Shown here: piece by piece, positions 8,444 to 16,051 of the stretch
Layout: each line of letters opens with the position of its first letter
Position numbering within the stretch: position 1 is the first letter of the stretch
Assembly (NCBI GenBank): GCA_947626365.1
Contig: CANQRW010000026.1
Span: forward strand, 1 to 39,832
Direction of reading: 5' to 3'
From: an uncultured Lachnospiraceae bacterium
GTDB taxonomy: Bacteria; Bacillota; Clostridia; Lachnospirales; Lachnospiraceae
Length of the DNA: 39,832 nt
The notes under the pieces: model-generated
Told to the model about the DNA's origin: nothing
Seen by the model: the letters and a program-made list of their open reading frames with translations, nothing else
The model's database searches: none
Position numbers and translations under genes: made by a program

Positions 8444-9439
8444 TTACTCCGGTGGAAATTCCAGAGTGATCCGGCCCAGCCTTCCGCTGCGGTAATCATC
8501 CAAAAGCAGCGCAGACGCCTTCTCATAATCGTATGCTCCGCCTTTCAGAAGGCAGCCTCTCGCCCTGGCAATCTGTGCAAGAGCCATTTCCGCGGTTTTT
8601 TCTCCGGCCGCCGTTTCCTCTCCGGTTACAGCTCCCTCTCCAGTTACAGCTTCCTCTCCGGTTACAGCTCCCTCTTCGGCCGCAGCTCTCTCTCCGGTTA
8701 CCGTTTCCTCTCCGGTTACAGCTTCCTCTTCGGTTACAGCTTTCTCTCCGGCCGTATCCACCCTATACCGCTCCCTCAGCACCTGAGGATATCGGGCGCC
8801 CAGGAATTTCAGAAGTTCTGCCGCCAGCTCCTCCCTGTTGAGAATCTGATCGTTGATGGAACCGATCAGCGCCAGATGAAGTCCCACCTGCTGATCCTCA
8901 AACTTGGGCCACAGAAGTCCCGGCGTATCCAGAAGTTCCAGGGATTTATTCAGCCGGATCCACTGATTCCCCTTGGTAACCCCCGGCTTATTGCCGGTCT
9001 TGGCACATGCCTTTCCCGCAAAGGAATTGATAAAAGTAGACTTGCCCACGTTGGGGATTCCCACCACCATGGCACGAACCGGCCTGTTCTTAATGCCCCT
9101 CCTTCTGTCCCGCTCAATCTTCTCCCTGCAGGCTTCCTGCACAGCTGCGTTCACCTTCTTAAGCTGGGCCGCGCTGCGGGAATCCGCCTTGATCACCGCA
9201 TATCCCTGCTTTTGAAAATAATCTTCCCACGCCGCGTTGCCCGCCTCGGCGGCCAGATCCGCCTTATTCAGAAGAATCAGCCGCGCTTTGTTTCTGCCCA
9301 GTTCATCAATGTCAGGGTTGCGGCTGGATGCCGGGACTCGGGCGTCCACCACCTCAATCAAAAGGTCGATCAGCTTCAGGTCCTCCTGCATAGCCCTTCT
9401 GGCCTTGGTCATGTGGCCCGGATACCATTGTATATTCAT
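8444..9439 (-). CDS. rbgA: Ribosome biogenesis GTPase RbgA (YlqF) with repeat insertion
   Basis: RbgA is a circularly permuted GTPase needed for late 50S assembly. G motifs appear in permuted order: LLNKADLA (G4) comes first, then [17 protein letters not shown] (G1) and [11 protein letters not shown] (G3). The start [15 protein letters not shown] is the family start; longer upstream starts are not supported. At 331 residues it is about 45-50 longer than usual (around 282). The excess is a Glu/Thr/Gly-rich hexapeptide repeat (about residues 228-281), encoded by an 18-bp minisatellite, between the GTPase and the C-terminal RNA-binding helices. lepB ends 8 bp upstream, so the two are co-transcribed. 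Confidence 0.93.
   Translation of the reverse strand: MNIQWYPGHMTKARRAMQEDLKLIDLLIEVVDARVPASSRNPDIDELGRNKARLILLNKADLAAEAGNAAWEDYFQKQGYAVIKADSRSAAQLKKVNAAVQEACREKIERDRRRGIKNRPVRAMVVGIPNVGKSTFINSFAGKACAKTGNKPGVTKGNQWIRLNKSLELLDTPGLLWPKFEDQQVGLHLALIGSINDQILNREELAAELLKFLGARYPQVLRERYRVDTAGEKAVTEEEAVTGEETVTGERAAAEEGAVTGEEAVTGEGAVTGEETAAGEKTAEMALAQIARARGCLLKGGAYDYEKASALLLDDYRSGRLGRITLEFPPE
8596..8757. repeat. 18-bp minisatellite, 9 units, inside rbgA
   Basis: Nine in-frame 18-bp units fill 162 bp without gaps. The plus-strand consensus is about CTTCCTCTCCGGTTACAG. Units at 8614-8631 and 8704-8721 are identical; others differ at 1-5 positions, with CGGCCG variants in units 1, 5 and 9. The product is an acidic hexapeptide repeat around E-A-V-T-G-E. 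Confidence 0.92.
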
Positions 9440-9447
9440 AAAAACTC

Positions 9448-9990
9448 CTATTCCACCAATCCCATATCCACAATGGGAAGAAGCCGAAACCATATTTTCC
9501 CCTGAATCTGAGACCTTTTTACATTACCGATGTTGGCAAAACGGCTGTCCTCACTGCTGTCACGGTTATCACCCAGAAGAAAATACTCATCATCCTCAAG
9601 AACAACCGGACTGTCCGCCAGTCCTGCAAGCGACACTCCGCTCATCTCCTGACCCATCTCAAGCCGGGTTCCGTCGATAAAAACATCACCCGCTACAATC
9701 TGGACCGTCTCTCCCGGCAGACCGACCACGCGTTTCACATTATATTTCTTATCCTCCCGCTGAAAGACCACCACGTCAAGCCTGTGGGGATCGCCCAGAT
9801 CGTAGACAAGACGGTTCATCAGCACCACATCGCCGCCGCGAAGACCGGGCAGCATGGACTGACCGGAGATCTGCACCTGTGTGCCGAAAGCATACACTGC
9901 AAACCAGGCCAGGGAAACAGCCACCACGATATCCACGATCCAGCATACGATTCTTCTTAACAGATTGCTCTCTTCCTGATAAAACTCCAC
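9448..9990 (-). CDS. lepB: Signal peptidase I
   Basis: This membrane-bound serine protease removes signal peptides from exported proteins. One N-terminal membrane segment (IVDIVVAVSLAWFAVYAF) precedes the catalytic region. SGQSMLP holds the nucleophile Ser, NVKRVVGLPGE the general-base Lys, and GDNRDSSEDSR is the conserved box E. The start is uncertain. GTG 9990 has AGGGG 7 nt upstream and gives 180 residues, the SipS size. ATG 10032 lacks a ribosome binding site, and TTG 10083 would translate a terminator-like hairpin. It sits between rplS and rbgA, the usual Firmicute order. Confidence 0.9.
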   Translation of the reverse strand: MEFYQEESNLLRRIVCWIVDIVVAVSLAWFAVYAFGTQVQISGQSMLPGLRGGDVVLMNRLVYDLGDPHRLDVVVFQREDKKYNVKRVVGLPGETVQIVAGDVFIDGTRLEMGQEMSGVSLAGLADSPVVLEDDEYFLLGDNRDSSEDSRFANIGNVKRSQIQGKIWFRLLPIVDMGLVE

Positions 9991-10042
9991 AACGTTACCC
10001 CTGCTCTTATTCTGACTGCGCCTGTTTTCCATGAGATAAGAA

Positions 10043-10069
10043 AGGGACAATAAATAACTTATTGTCCCT
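10043..10069 (-). terminator. Hairpin after rplS
   Basis: Perfect 11-bp arms (AGGGACAATAA) around a 5-nt loop, followed on the minus strand by TTTCTTATC. It lies 17 nt past the rplS stop and could reduce or end transcription before lepB, or protect the 3' end of the rplS message. Confidence 0.6.
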
Positions 10070-10085
10070 CTTACATCAACCAAAA

Positions 10086-10433
10086 CTATCTCATACGCTC
10101 TTTCACCTTGGCGGCCTTGCCGACTCTGTCTCTTAAGTAGAACAGCTTCGCTCTTCTCACCTTACCTCTTCTGACAACCTCAATGTTCTCAACAAAGGGG
10201 GAATGTAAAGGCCAGGTCTTCTCAACGCCGATTCCGTTGGAGGTCTTTCTCACGGTGAAGGTCTCTCTCGCTCCGCCGTTCTGTCTCTTGATGACGGTTC
10301 CCTCGAAAATCTGGATTCTCTCGCGGTTGCCCTCTTTGATCTTGTTGTGTACCCTTACGGTATCTCCGACACGGAACTCCGGAACGGTCTCCTTCATCTG
10401 AGCCGCTTCAATGTTTTTGATAATTTCGTTCAT
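10086..10433 (-). CDS. rplS: 50S ribosomal protein L19
   Basis: L19 sits at the 30S-50S interface near the A site. The full family length (115 residues) is present with [55 protein letters not shown] and [15 protein letters not shown]. It follows trmD, as in most bacteria, but has its own consensus promoter in the 156-bp gap and a hairpin right after its stop. It can therefore be transcribed independently of the upstream operon. Confidence 0.97.
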   Translation of the reverse strand: MNEIIKNIEAAQMKETVPEFRVGDTVRVHNKIKEGNRERIQIFEGTVIKRQNGGARETFTVRKTSNGIGVEKTWPLHSPFVENIEVVRRGKVRRAKLFYLRDRVGKAAKVKERMR

Positions 10434-10517
10434 GTATGTGAATCTCCTTCCATCTATTTGATGTTCTTAATACGCATTCCGTAACAGAGGACCATCGCTT
10501 ATTTGTCACAATATGAG

Positions 10518-10546
10518 ATTTTAACATAGATATTCAGGAAATGCAA
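10518..10546 (-). promoter_or_regulatory. Sigma-A promoter of rplS
   Basis: Minus-strand TTGCAT (10541-10546), 17 nt, TAAAAT (10518-10523). The leader of about 75 nt could hold an L19-type regulatory structure, but I found no diagnostic motif. Confidence 0.65.
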
Positions 10547-10589
10547 GCGTTTTTTTCCGCAGCCTCCCCTTAAAAATCTCTTCAAAATC

Positions 10590-11378
10590 TTAAAGTCCCT
10601 TCCCTTCTGTTCCGCTGTCCGGATCGGGCCCGTCGGAACAGGGTTCGCCGCCGCTTCGCAGCTCCGCTAGGTACTCCCTCTCTTTCCTGGAAAGATTCGC
10701 CTCCTCCAGAAGGTCGGGCCGGCGCTCAAAAGTGCGCCGGATGGACTGCCTGCGGCGCCATTCCTCAATATTCCTGTGATGGCCGGACAGAAGGACTTCC
10801 GGAACCGCCCTGCCGTGAAAAACCTCCGGCCGGGTGTACTGGGGATACTCCAGCAGATTATCGTGAAAGGACTCGATCTCCGCCGAACTGTCATTGCTTA
10901 AGACGCCGGGAACCAGCCGGGCGATGCAGTCGATCATCACCATGGCCGGCAGTTCGCCGCCGGTCAGCACATAGTCGCCGATGGAAAGATAATCGGTGAC
11001 GATCTCCTCCAGGGCGCGTTCGTCGATGCCCTCATAATGGCCGCAGAGAAAAACAAGATCTTCCTCCTCCGCCAGTTCACGTGCAATCGCCTGGCGAAAT
11101 ACCTTTCCCTGAGGCGTCATATAGAGAACCCGGGGACGTTTGCCCAGTTTCCGGCACAGATCCTCATAGCAGCTGCACACGGGGCCTGCCTGCATCACCA
11201 TTCCGGCCCCGCCGCCGTAAGGGGCGTCGTCCACATGCCGGTGTTTTTCCTCAGAATAGTCCCGGATATTGACTGCGTCAATGGAAATCAGGCCTTTTTC
11301 CATGGCCCGGCCTGTGATGCTGGTGCTGAGTCCGCTCATCACCATCTCCGGAAACAGCGTCATGATGTGAAAATTCAT
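10590..11378 (-). CDS. trmD: tRNA (guanine-37-N1)-methyltransferase
   Basis: TrmD makes m1G37 in tRNAs reading CNN codons and so prevents +1 frameshifts. The SPOUT knot is evident: MNFHIMTLFPEM at the start, DDAPYGGGAGMVMQ, LCGHYEGIDERALEE, SIGDYVLTGGELPAMV and RPEVFHGRAVPEVLLSGHH. The start is the ATG opening MNFHIMTLFPEM; longer in-frame starts add non-family sequence. The product has 262 residues. The last 20 are an acidic, Gly/Asp-rich tail beyond the usual end. It follows rimM by about 70 bp. Confidence 0.96.
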   Translation of the reverse strand: MNFHIMTLFPEMVMSGLSTSITGRAMEKGLISIDAVNIRDYSEEKHRHVDDAPYGGGAGMVMQAGPVCSCYEDLCRKLGKRPRVLYMTPQGKVFRQAIARELAEEEDLVFLCGHYEGIDERALEEIVTDYLSIGDYVLTGGELPAMVMIDCIARLVPGVLSNDSSAEIESFHDNLLEYPQYTRPEVFHGRAVPEVLLSGHHRNIEEWRRRQSIRRTFERRPDLLEEANLSRKEREYLAELRSGGEPCSDGPDPDSGTEGKGL

Positions 11379-11449
11379 TCCAAATACACTCGCTTTCTTA
11401 GCAAACTGCCCTGTTTTGCACCGCCGCGGCATATACCTGCCGCCTGCAT

Positions 11450-11962
11450 TTACAGATCCAGAAGGCCGTCCAGCACATGGACCGTAATCTGTCCCGCTTC
11501 CAGATCCACCTTCAGGATACACTGCTTGATAGAGGGAAGAAGAATCTCTTTCCCTTCCGGCGTCTTCACCACATAGACGTCGTTGGCCCCGGTCTGAAGC
11601 ACATCTGCCAGTTCTCCCAGGGGCTCTCCCTCATCGGTCACTACGGCCAGCCCGATCAGATCCGCAATATAATTTTCATCCGGCCCCAGTTCCACCGCGT
11701 TCTCCCTGGTCACCAGAATGTCTTTTCCTTTATAGATCTCAATGCCGTTAATGTCGTCGTAACCCTTAAATTTTACGATCACCATATTTTTAAAGAAACG
11801 TACCTGCTCCACCTCCATGGGAACCAGCCCCTTGCCGGTATCTACAAGCACATCCCTCAGCTGCTTGAATCTCTGAACATCGTCTGTGGTGGGAAACACC
11901 TTCACCTCGCCGCGAAGGCCGTGAGTAGAGGTAATGACTCCCACGCGGAATGTCTGTTCCAT
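11450..11962 (-). CDS. rimM: 16S rRNA processing/ribosome maturation factor
   Basis: RimM helps assemble the 30S head by binding S19. The N-terminal barrel (FRVGVITSTHGLRGEVKVFPTTDD) and the C-terminal PRC barrel (LIGLAVVTDEGEPLGELADVLQTGANDVYVV, then LLPSIKQCILKVD) are both complete. The ATG at 11962 has AAGGAG 9 nt upstream and gives 170 residues, the family size. It lies between khpA and trmD in the conserved string. Confidence 0.95.
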   Translation of the reverse strand: MEQTFRVGVITSTHGLRGEVKVFPTTDDVQRFKQLRDVLVDTGKGLVPMEVEQVRFFKNMVIVKFKGYDDINGIEIYKGKDILVTRENAVELGPDENYIADLIGLAVVTDEGEPLGELADVLQTGANDVYVVKTPEGKEILLPSIKQCILKVDLEAGQITVHVLDGLLDL

Positions 11963-12053
11963 GCGCTCTTTCTCCTTATACCTGAAAAGAGATAAACCGC
12001 ACTCCAACGGAACCCGCCGGACTGCAATTTACCTCTTCCACCTGCAGAACCTG

Positions 12054-12281
12054 TTATTCGATTTCCACAGACACTTTCTTCTCTTCCTTTGAGGCCGCTG
12101 CCTTCACAACGGAACGTATGGCCTTGGCAATCCTGCCCTGTTTTCCAATCACTTTTCCCATGTCGGAAGGGGCCACTTTCAGTTCGATAACGGTCTCTCC
12201 ATCCTTCTCGGTCTCGGTGACGGTAACTTCCTCAGGGTGTTCCACCAGGGCTTTTGCCATGATTTCTACTAATTCCTTCAT
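12054..12281 (-). CDS. khpA: KH-domain RNA-binding protein KhpA (YlqC)
   Basis: This is a 75-residue single KH domain protein. The core APSDMGKVIGKQGRIAKAIRSVVKAAA contains the GxxG loop (GKQG) that grips single-stranded RNA. KhpA pairs with KhpB/Jag in Firmicutes to regulate cell division and small-RNA function. It has an AGGTGAGG site and lies 15 bp after rpsP, so it is co-transcribed. Confidence 0.95.
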   Translation of the reverse strand: MKELVEIMAKALVEHPEEVTVTETEKDGETVIELKVAPSDMGKVIGKQGRIAKAIRSVVKAAASKEEKKVSVEIE

Positions 12282-12296
12282 AATACCTCACCTCAA

Positions 12297-12539
12297 TTAC
12301 TGGATGCCGGCCAGCTTTAAGAGTTTCGCTACTCTCTCTGTAGGCTGAGCGCCGTTGGCCAACCACTTCTTCGCTGCCTCCTCATCAAACTTGATCACGC
12401 TGGGCTCCTTATTGGGGTCGTAGTAACCAATTTCCTCGATGAACTTACCGTCTCTGGGAGATCTGGAATCCGCAACAACAACTCTATAGAAAGGAACCTT
12501 CTTCTGTCCCATTCTTCTAAGTCTCATCTTAACTGCCAT
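12297..12539 (-). CDS. rpsP: 30S ribosomal protein S16
   Basis: S16 is an early 30S assembly protein. All 80 residues fit: [40 protein letters not shown], and the C-terminal [12 protein letters not shown]. The start has AAGGAGGTGAATTGAG before it, a strong site. It lies 116 bp after ffh, a gap that may contain a promoter, although I could not identify clear hexamers. Confidence 0.97.
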   Translation of the reverse strand: MAVKMRLRRMGQKKVPFYRVVVADSRSPRDGKFIEEIGYYDPNKEPSVIKFDEEAAKKWLANGAQPTERVAKLLKLAGIQ

Positions 12540-12655
12540 CTCAATTCACCTCCTTATCCTGTAATAAATCTATGGCAAAAACAGAAAAATCTGCTCTGCT
12601 GTCTTTCCTGCCTGCCGGCTGTCTCCGGAACCGCTGTATGACGCTTTTTCCGTCG

Positions 12656-14023
12656 TCAGAAGGGCATCCGGCCCTTCCCGAAGAGACTGCCCAGGCCGCT
12701 CATCATTCCGCCCCGGCGCCTGCCGCCCATCATACCCGGCAGCTGCTTCATCATCTTGCGCATCTGCTCGAACTGCTTGACAAGCCGGTTTACCTCGCTG
12801 ATATTGACGCCGGCTCCCTTAGCGATTCTCTGCTTGCGGGAGGGATTCATGACGGCGGGATTGGCCCGCTCCTCCTTCGTCATGGACAGGATGATCGCCT
12901 CCACCCGGTCCATGGCCGACTCGTCTATGTCAAGATTTCCCTTCATCTGGGGTACGCCGGGCATCATATTCAAAATACTGTTCATTCCGCCCATCTTCTT
13001 GATCTGGCGCATCTGATCCAGGAAATCATTGTAATCAAACTCCGCCTTCTTGATCTTCTGGCTCAGTTCCCTGGCCTTCTCCTGATCGACCTCCATCTCT
13101 GCCTTCTCGATGAGGGAAAGGATATCGCCCATACCCAGGATCCTGGAAGCCATGCGGTCCGGATAGAACTGCTCCAGATCCGACAGTTTCTCGCCCATGC
13201 CCACATACAGGATCGGCCTTCCTGTCACAGCGCGGATGGACAGGGCCGCGCCGCCTCTGGTGTCGCCGTCTAACTTAGTCAGGATCACGCCGTCGATACC
13301 GATCTTGTTCTGGAAGCTCTCCGCCACGTTGACAGCGTCCTGTCCCGTCATGGCGTCCACCACCAGAATGGTCTGATGGACCTCCACAGCCGCCTTGATA
13401 TCTTCCAGCTCCTGCATCATGTCTTCATCCACATGAAGACGTCCGGCCGTATCCAGGATCACCACATTGAAATCGTTCTTCCTGGCGTGCTCCACCGCGG
13501 CCCTGGCAATATTGACGGGACTCTGGCTGTCTCCCATGGAGAATACGGTCACACCCTGTTTCTCGCCGTTGATCTGCAGCTGCTGGATAGCAGCCGGCCG
13601 GTATACGTCGCAGGCTGCCAGAAGAGGCTTCTTCCCTTTAGCCTTCAGTTTCCCGGCAATCTTGGCCGCGGTCGTGGTCTTGCCCGCGCCCTGAAGTCCG
13701 GCCATCATAATAACCGTCACTTCACTGCCGGGCCGTAAAGCAATCTCCGTGGTCTCAGAGCCCATGAGGGAGATCAGTTCCTCATGAACGATCTTTACCA
13801 CCATCTGGCCCGGCGTCAGGCTGTTGAGGACATCCTGGCCCACGGCCCGCTCCTGCACGGAGCTTACAAACTGTTTGACCACCTTAAAGCTGACGTCCGC
13901 CTCAAGAAGCGCCATCTTGACCTCCCGGAGGGCGGCCTTCACATCCGCCTCCGTCAGGCGTCCCTTGCCTCTCAGATTCTTGAATACATTCTGCAGTTTG
14001 TCTGACAGACTCTCAAATGCCAT
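12656..14023 (-). CDS. ffh: Signal recognition particle protein (SRP54)
   Basis: Ffh binds signal sequences on nascent membrane proteins and delivers ribosomes to FtsY. Its 455 residues have the N domain, then the GTPase G domain with GLQGAGKTTTAAKIAGK (P loop), DTAGRLHVDEDMM, and TKLDGDTRGGAALS. The methionine-rich M domain (from about residue 295) includes MGGMNSILNMMPG and a GMMGGRRRGGMMSG tail. The start has GGAGG 8 nt upstream. It follows ylxM by 11 bp, the classic pair in which YlxM may stimulate SRP GTPase. Confidence 0.97.
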   Translation of the reverse strand: MAFESLSDKLQNVFKNLRGKGRLTEADVKAALREVKMALLEADVSFKVVKQFVSSVQERAVGQDVLNSLTPGQMVVKIVHEELISLMGSETTEIALRPGSEVTVIMMAGLQGAGKTTTAAKIAGKLKAKGKKPLLAACDVYRPAAIQQLQINGEKQGVTVFSMGDSQSPVNIARAAVEHARKNDFNVVILDTAGRLHVDEDMMQELEDIKAAVEVHQTILVVDAMTGQDAVNVAESFQNKIGIDGVILTKLDGDTRGGAALSIRAVTGRPILYVGMGEKLSDLEQFYPDRMASRILGMGDILSLIEKAEMEVDQEKARELSQKIKKAEFDYNDFLDQMRQIKKMGGMNSILNMMPGVPQMKGNLDIDESAMDRVEAIILSMTKEERANPAVMNPSRKQRIAKGAGVNISEVNRLVKQFEQMRKMMKQLPGMMGGRRRGGMMSGLGSLFGKGRMPF

Positions 14024-14034
14024 AAAGCCTCCAT

Positions 14035-14376
14035 CTATAGATCCATAATATCGCCGGCAATCCGTTCGATCTCAGCGATAATCTTCTCATCATGATTCTC
14101 CCGGTACAGACCGGTCAGCCTCTTGATCTCTTCCACCCGGCTTCTGGTCTGCCGGAACTTCTCCACCAGCTGAAGCTTCTCCTCGTACCCGTCTAAAATC
14201 CGGTCGCAGCGCTTCACCAGATCGTGGACTCCCTGGCGGCTGATCCCTCTTTCATGGGCCACTTCCCCCAGGGACATGTCGCCGAACACCACGTCCTCAT
14301 AAATCTGCCGCTGATGAGGTGTCAGCAGTTCGCCGTAAAAATCATAGAGCATGGTCTGCTCAACAATCGATTTCAT
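14035..14376 (-). CDS. ylxM: YlxM/P13 family HTH protein, SRP-associated
   Basis: YlxM is a small sigma-70-region-4-like HTH protein always next to ffh in Firmicutes, implicated in SRP GTPase stimulation. The product has 113 residues with LYDFYGELLTPHQRQIYEDV and the HTH MSLGEVAHERGISRQGVHDL, then a coiled-coil-like tail. The start MKSIVEQTMLYDFY fits the family. The longer in-frame start at 14442 would include the promoter. The promoter geometry puts the message start only about 8 nt before this ATG, which is unusually short. Confidence 0.93.
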   Translation of the reverse strand: MKSIVEQTMLYDFYGELLTPHQRQIYEDVVFGDMSLGEVAHERGISRQGVHDLVKRCDRILDGYEEKLQLVEKFRQTRSRVEEIKRLTGLYRENHDEKIIAEIERIAGDIMDL

Positions 14377-14391
14377 CTTATCACCTGTGCT

Positions 14392-14420
14392 ATCATACAC
14401 AATAACTCCCATGGTGTCAA
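14392..14420 (-). promoter_or_regulatory. Consensus sigma-A promoter of the ylxM-ffh operon
   Basis: Minus-strand TTGACA (14415-14420), 17 nt, TATGAT (14392-14397), close to ideal. It should drive ylxM-ffh and perhaps the genes down to yraN/pgeF. Confidence 0.75.
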
Positions 14421-14461
14421 GTGTTTTTTCTTTACAGGGCAAATATTTCCGGCAGATAAAC

Positions 14462-14492
14462 AGGAGGAAAGCCGCAGATCAGCCTTCCTCCT
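14462..14492 (-). terminator. Terminator after carD
   Basis: AGGAGGAA (14462-14469) pairs with TTCCTCCT (14485-14492), extended by inner GGC/GCC-type pairs; the minus-strand tail is GTTTATC. It separates the carD transcript from the ylxM promoter. Confidence 0.6.
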
Positions 14493-14537
14493 ATAGGTTG
14501 TTTATATTCATAACGGTCATCATCGTCAATCTGTTGG

Positions 14538-15059
14538 TCACACCTCAATCTCTGAATCAATCCTGGCGCTGATGAACTCCTCTACTTCGGCCGCCGGAAT
14601 TCCAAGCGGAATCGACAATTCTCCGTACAGGTTTTCCTTGGCCTTCTTCATGTAACGTTCGTCCACCTCTGTAAGACGCTTCCCGCGGTTTAAGCGGTCC
14701 TTCTTCCGCATATACAACGTCTTGATAATACCTACCCACTCCCTGCAGTCGCAGGTCTTGAGCGCTTCCTTGTAAATGAATTCCCGCTGCTTATCATCGG
14801 TAATCCAAAGCTGATCAATGTCCTTAATCTCATCAATAAGTTCGTAGGCTTCCTTACTGGTCATGATCCTTCGCATAACATTTTTATTACCTTCAACCGG
14901 CGTAATGATACGGTTACCTCTGACCGCCGTCGGCTCCAGGATATAATACAGCTTATCTCTGGATGTCCCGTCCATATTCATCTCCGTGATGTCCTTCACG
15001 AGACACACGCCGGTCATTCCGTACACAATATACTCGCCTTTCTCAAACAAACTGCTCAT
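14538..15059 (-). CDS. carD: CarD/CdnL-family RNA polymerase-binding regulator
   Basis: CarD proteins bind the RNA polymerase beta subunit and stabilise open promoter complexes, especially at rRNA promoters. The N-terminal Tudor-like domain reads FEKGEYIVYGMTGVCLVKDI, followed by LYYILEPT and the helical C-terminal domain with KTCDCREWVGIIKTLYMRKKDRLNRGKRLTEVDERYMKKA. The 173 residues match clostridial members. The ATG is directly preceded by AAAGG, a short spacing; the TTG three codons later would be better spaced. It follows the HAD gene by 65 bp. Confidence 0.9.
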   Translation of the reverse strand: MSSLFEKGEYIVYGMTGVCLVKDITEMNMDGTSRDKLYYILEPTAVRGNRIITPVEGNKNVMRRIMTSKEAYELIDEIKDIDQLWITDDKQREFIYKEALKTCDCREWVGIIKTLYMRKKDRLNRGKRLTEVDERYMKKAKENLYGELSIPLGIPAAEVEEFISARIDSEIEV

Positions 15060-15124
15060 CCTTTCTAACGTTCAACAAAGCTGTCACCTTGGGCCTCTCT
15101 TTTTAAATGTGCATTTTCACAGAA

Positions 15125-15778
15125 TCAGCATTCCAGAAGAAGCTTTCCCAGCTCTTCCACGGACCCGGCGATCTTCCAGGCTCCTGCCTGCTTCAGTTCC
15201 TTCAAAGAACCATAACCGAAAAGCACGCCGATGGTGTCTATTCCATTCTCTTCGGCTCCGTAAACGTCATGTTCCCGATCGCCCACCATAACCACCTGCG
15301 ACTTGTCCGTGACTCCTGCTGACTCCAGGGTATATCCTATCACCTCACTTTTCTTTACCCGCACCTCATCCATACTTGCGCCGCCTACAAACGCAAAATA
15401 AGGATCCAGGTGAAAATGCTCGAGGATCCGAACAGCAAACTCTTCCGGTTTGGACGTAGCGACAAAAAGCACCTTCCCCGCAGCCTTCAGTTTCCCAAGC
15501 ATCTGCGGGATGCCCTCGTACACTTCGTTCTCAAACATTCCTTTTGCAGTAAAATACTCCCGATACCGCCCGATGGCCTCCATGCTCTTCTCCGCGGAAA
15601 ATCCGTAGTACCGCATGAAGCTGTCCTTCAGCGGCGGACCGATAAAAGGATATAATTTACTCAGATCCGGCTCGTCGATTCCGTATGACCGAAGCGCGTA
15701 CTGAACCGATTTGGTAATCCCGACACCCGGATCTGTCAGAGTTCCGTCCAGATCAAACAAAACATACCGTTTCCCCAT
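15125..15778 (-). CDS. HAD-family phosphatase, phosphoglycolate phosphatase/PpaX-like
   Basis: This is a haloacid dehalogenase hydrolase of subfamily IA, 217 residues. Motif I is LFDLDGTLTDPG with both catalytic aspartates, motif II VATSK, then KSEVIGYTL with the Lys, and motif IV GDREHDVYGAEENGID. The four-helix cap (FIGPPLKDSFMRYYGF) is typical of phosphoglycolate or small sugar-phosphate phosphatases; the exact substrate is not known. The ATG has AGGGGG 8 nt upstream and a good promoter before it. Confidence 0.9.
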   Translation of the reverse strand: MGKRYVLFDLDGTLTDPGVGITKSVQYALRSYGIDEPDLSKLYPFIGPPLKDSFMRYYGFSAEKSMEAIGRYREYFTAKGMFENEVYEGIPQMLGKLKAAGKVLFVATSKPEEFAVRILEHFHLDPYFAFVGGASMDEVRVKKSEVIGYTLESAGVTDKSQVVMVGDREHDVYGAEENGIDTIGVLFGYGSLKELKQAGAWKIAGSVEELGKLLLEC

Positions 15779-15841
15779 TCAGTAACCCCCTGGTGTTCGA
15801 AGGACGATAAAATAGATAAATATTACCGCGCCTTCGTCTAT

Positions 15842-15870
15842 ATCATACCACAACTTTATCGATTTGTCAT
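15842..15870 (-). promoter_or_regulatory. Promoter of the HAD/carD unit
   Basis: Minus-strand ATGACA (15865-15870), 17 nt, TATGAT (15842-15847), about 60 nt before the HAD start codon. Confidence 0.55.
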
Positions 15871-15893
15871 GTAAAATTGTCAGGAAAATACAA

Positions 15894-15932
15894 ACAAAGT
15901 GTCACTGGCGCTTTGTTTGCATACTGACGTAA
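15894..15932. repeat. Copy of a dispersed hairpin repeat
   Basis: This contains GTCACTGGCGC (15901-15911) followed by TTTGCATACTGACGTAA (15916-15932). The same two blocks recur at 26306-26396, and the second block recurs exactly at about 37491-37507. CAAAG and CTTTG flank the GTCACTGGCG core and can pair. Confidence 0.7.
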
Positions 15933-15937
15933 ATGAC

Positions 15938-15964
15938 GATTTGCACAAATCGATTTGCGCAAAT
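15938..15964. promoter_or_regulatory. Tandem palindromes upstream of the sensor kinase promoter
   Basis: GATTTGCACAAAT (15938-15950) and GATTTGCGCAAAT (15952-15964) form a 14-bp-period direct repeat. The second contains the perfect palindrome ATTTGCGCAAAT. It ends 7 bp before the -35 box, a usual place for an activator site. Confidence 0.5.
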
Positions 15965-15971
15965 ATGCTCC

Positions 15972-16000
15972 TTGCGCTGACAAGATTTCTATGATATGCT
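15972..16000 (+). promoter_or_regulatory. Promoter of the hybrid sensor kinase gene
   Basis: TTGCGC (15972-15977), 17 nt, TATGCT (15995-16000); the leader is about 45 nt. Confidence 0.45.
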
Positions 16001-16051
16001 TAATATGGTTATTTATGCAGTGACGTTATCGCATCAGAAAGGCTGATTTAT

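Noticed and set aside
8372-9505. Plus-strand frame with FLSGYS-type repeats
   Set aside because: The repeats are the antisense reading of the rbgA minisatellite.
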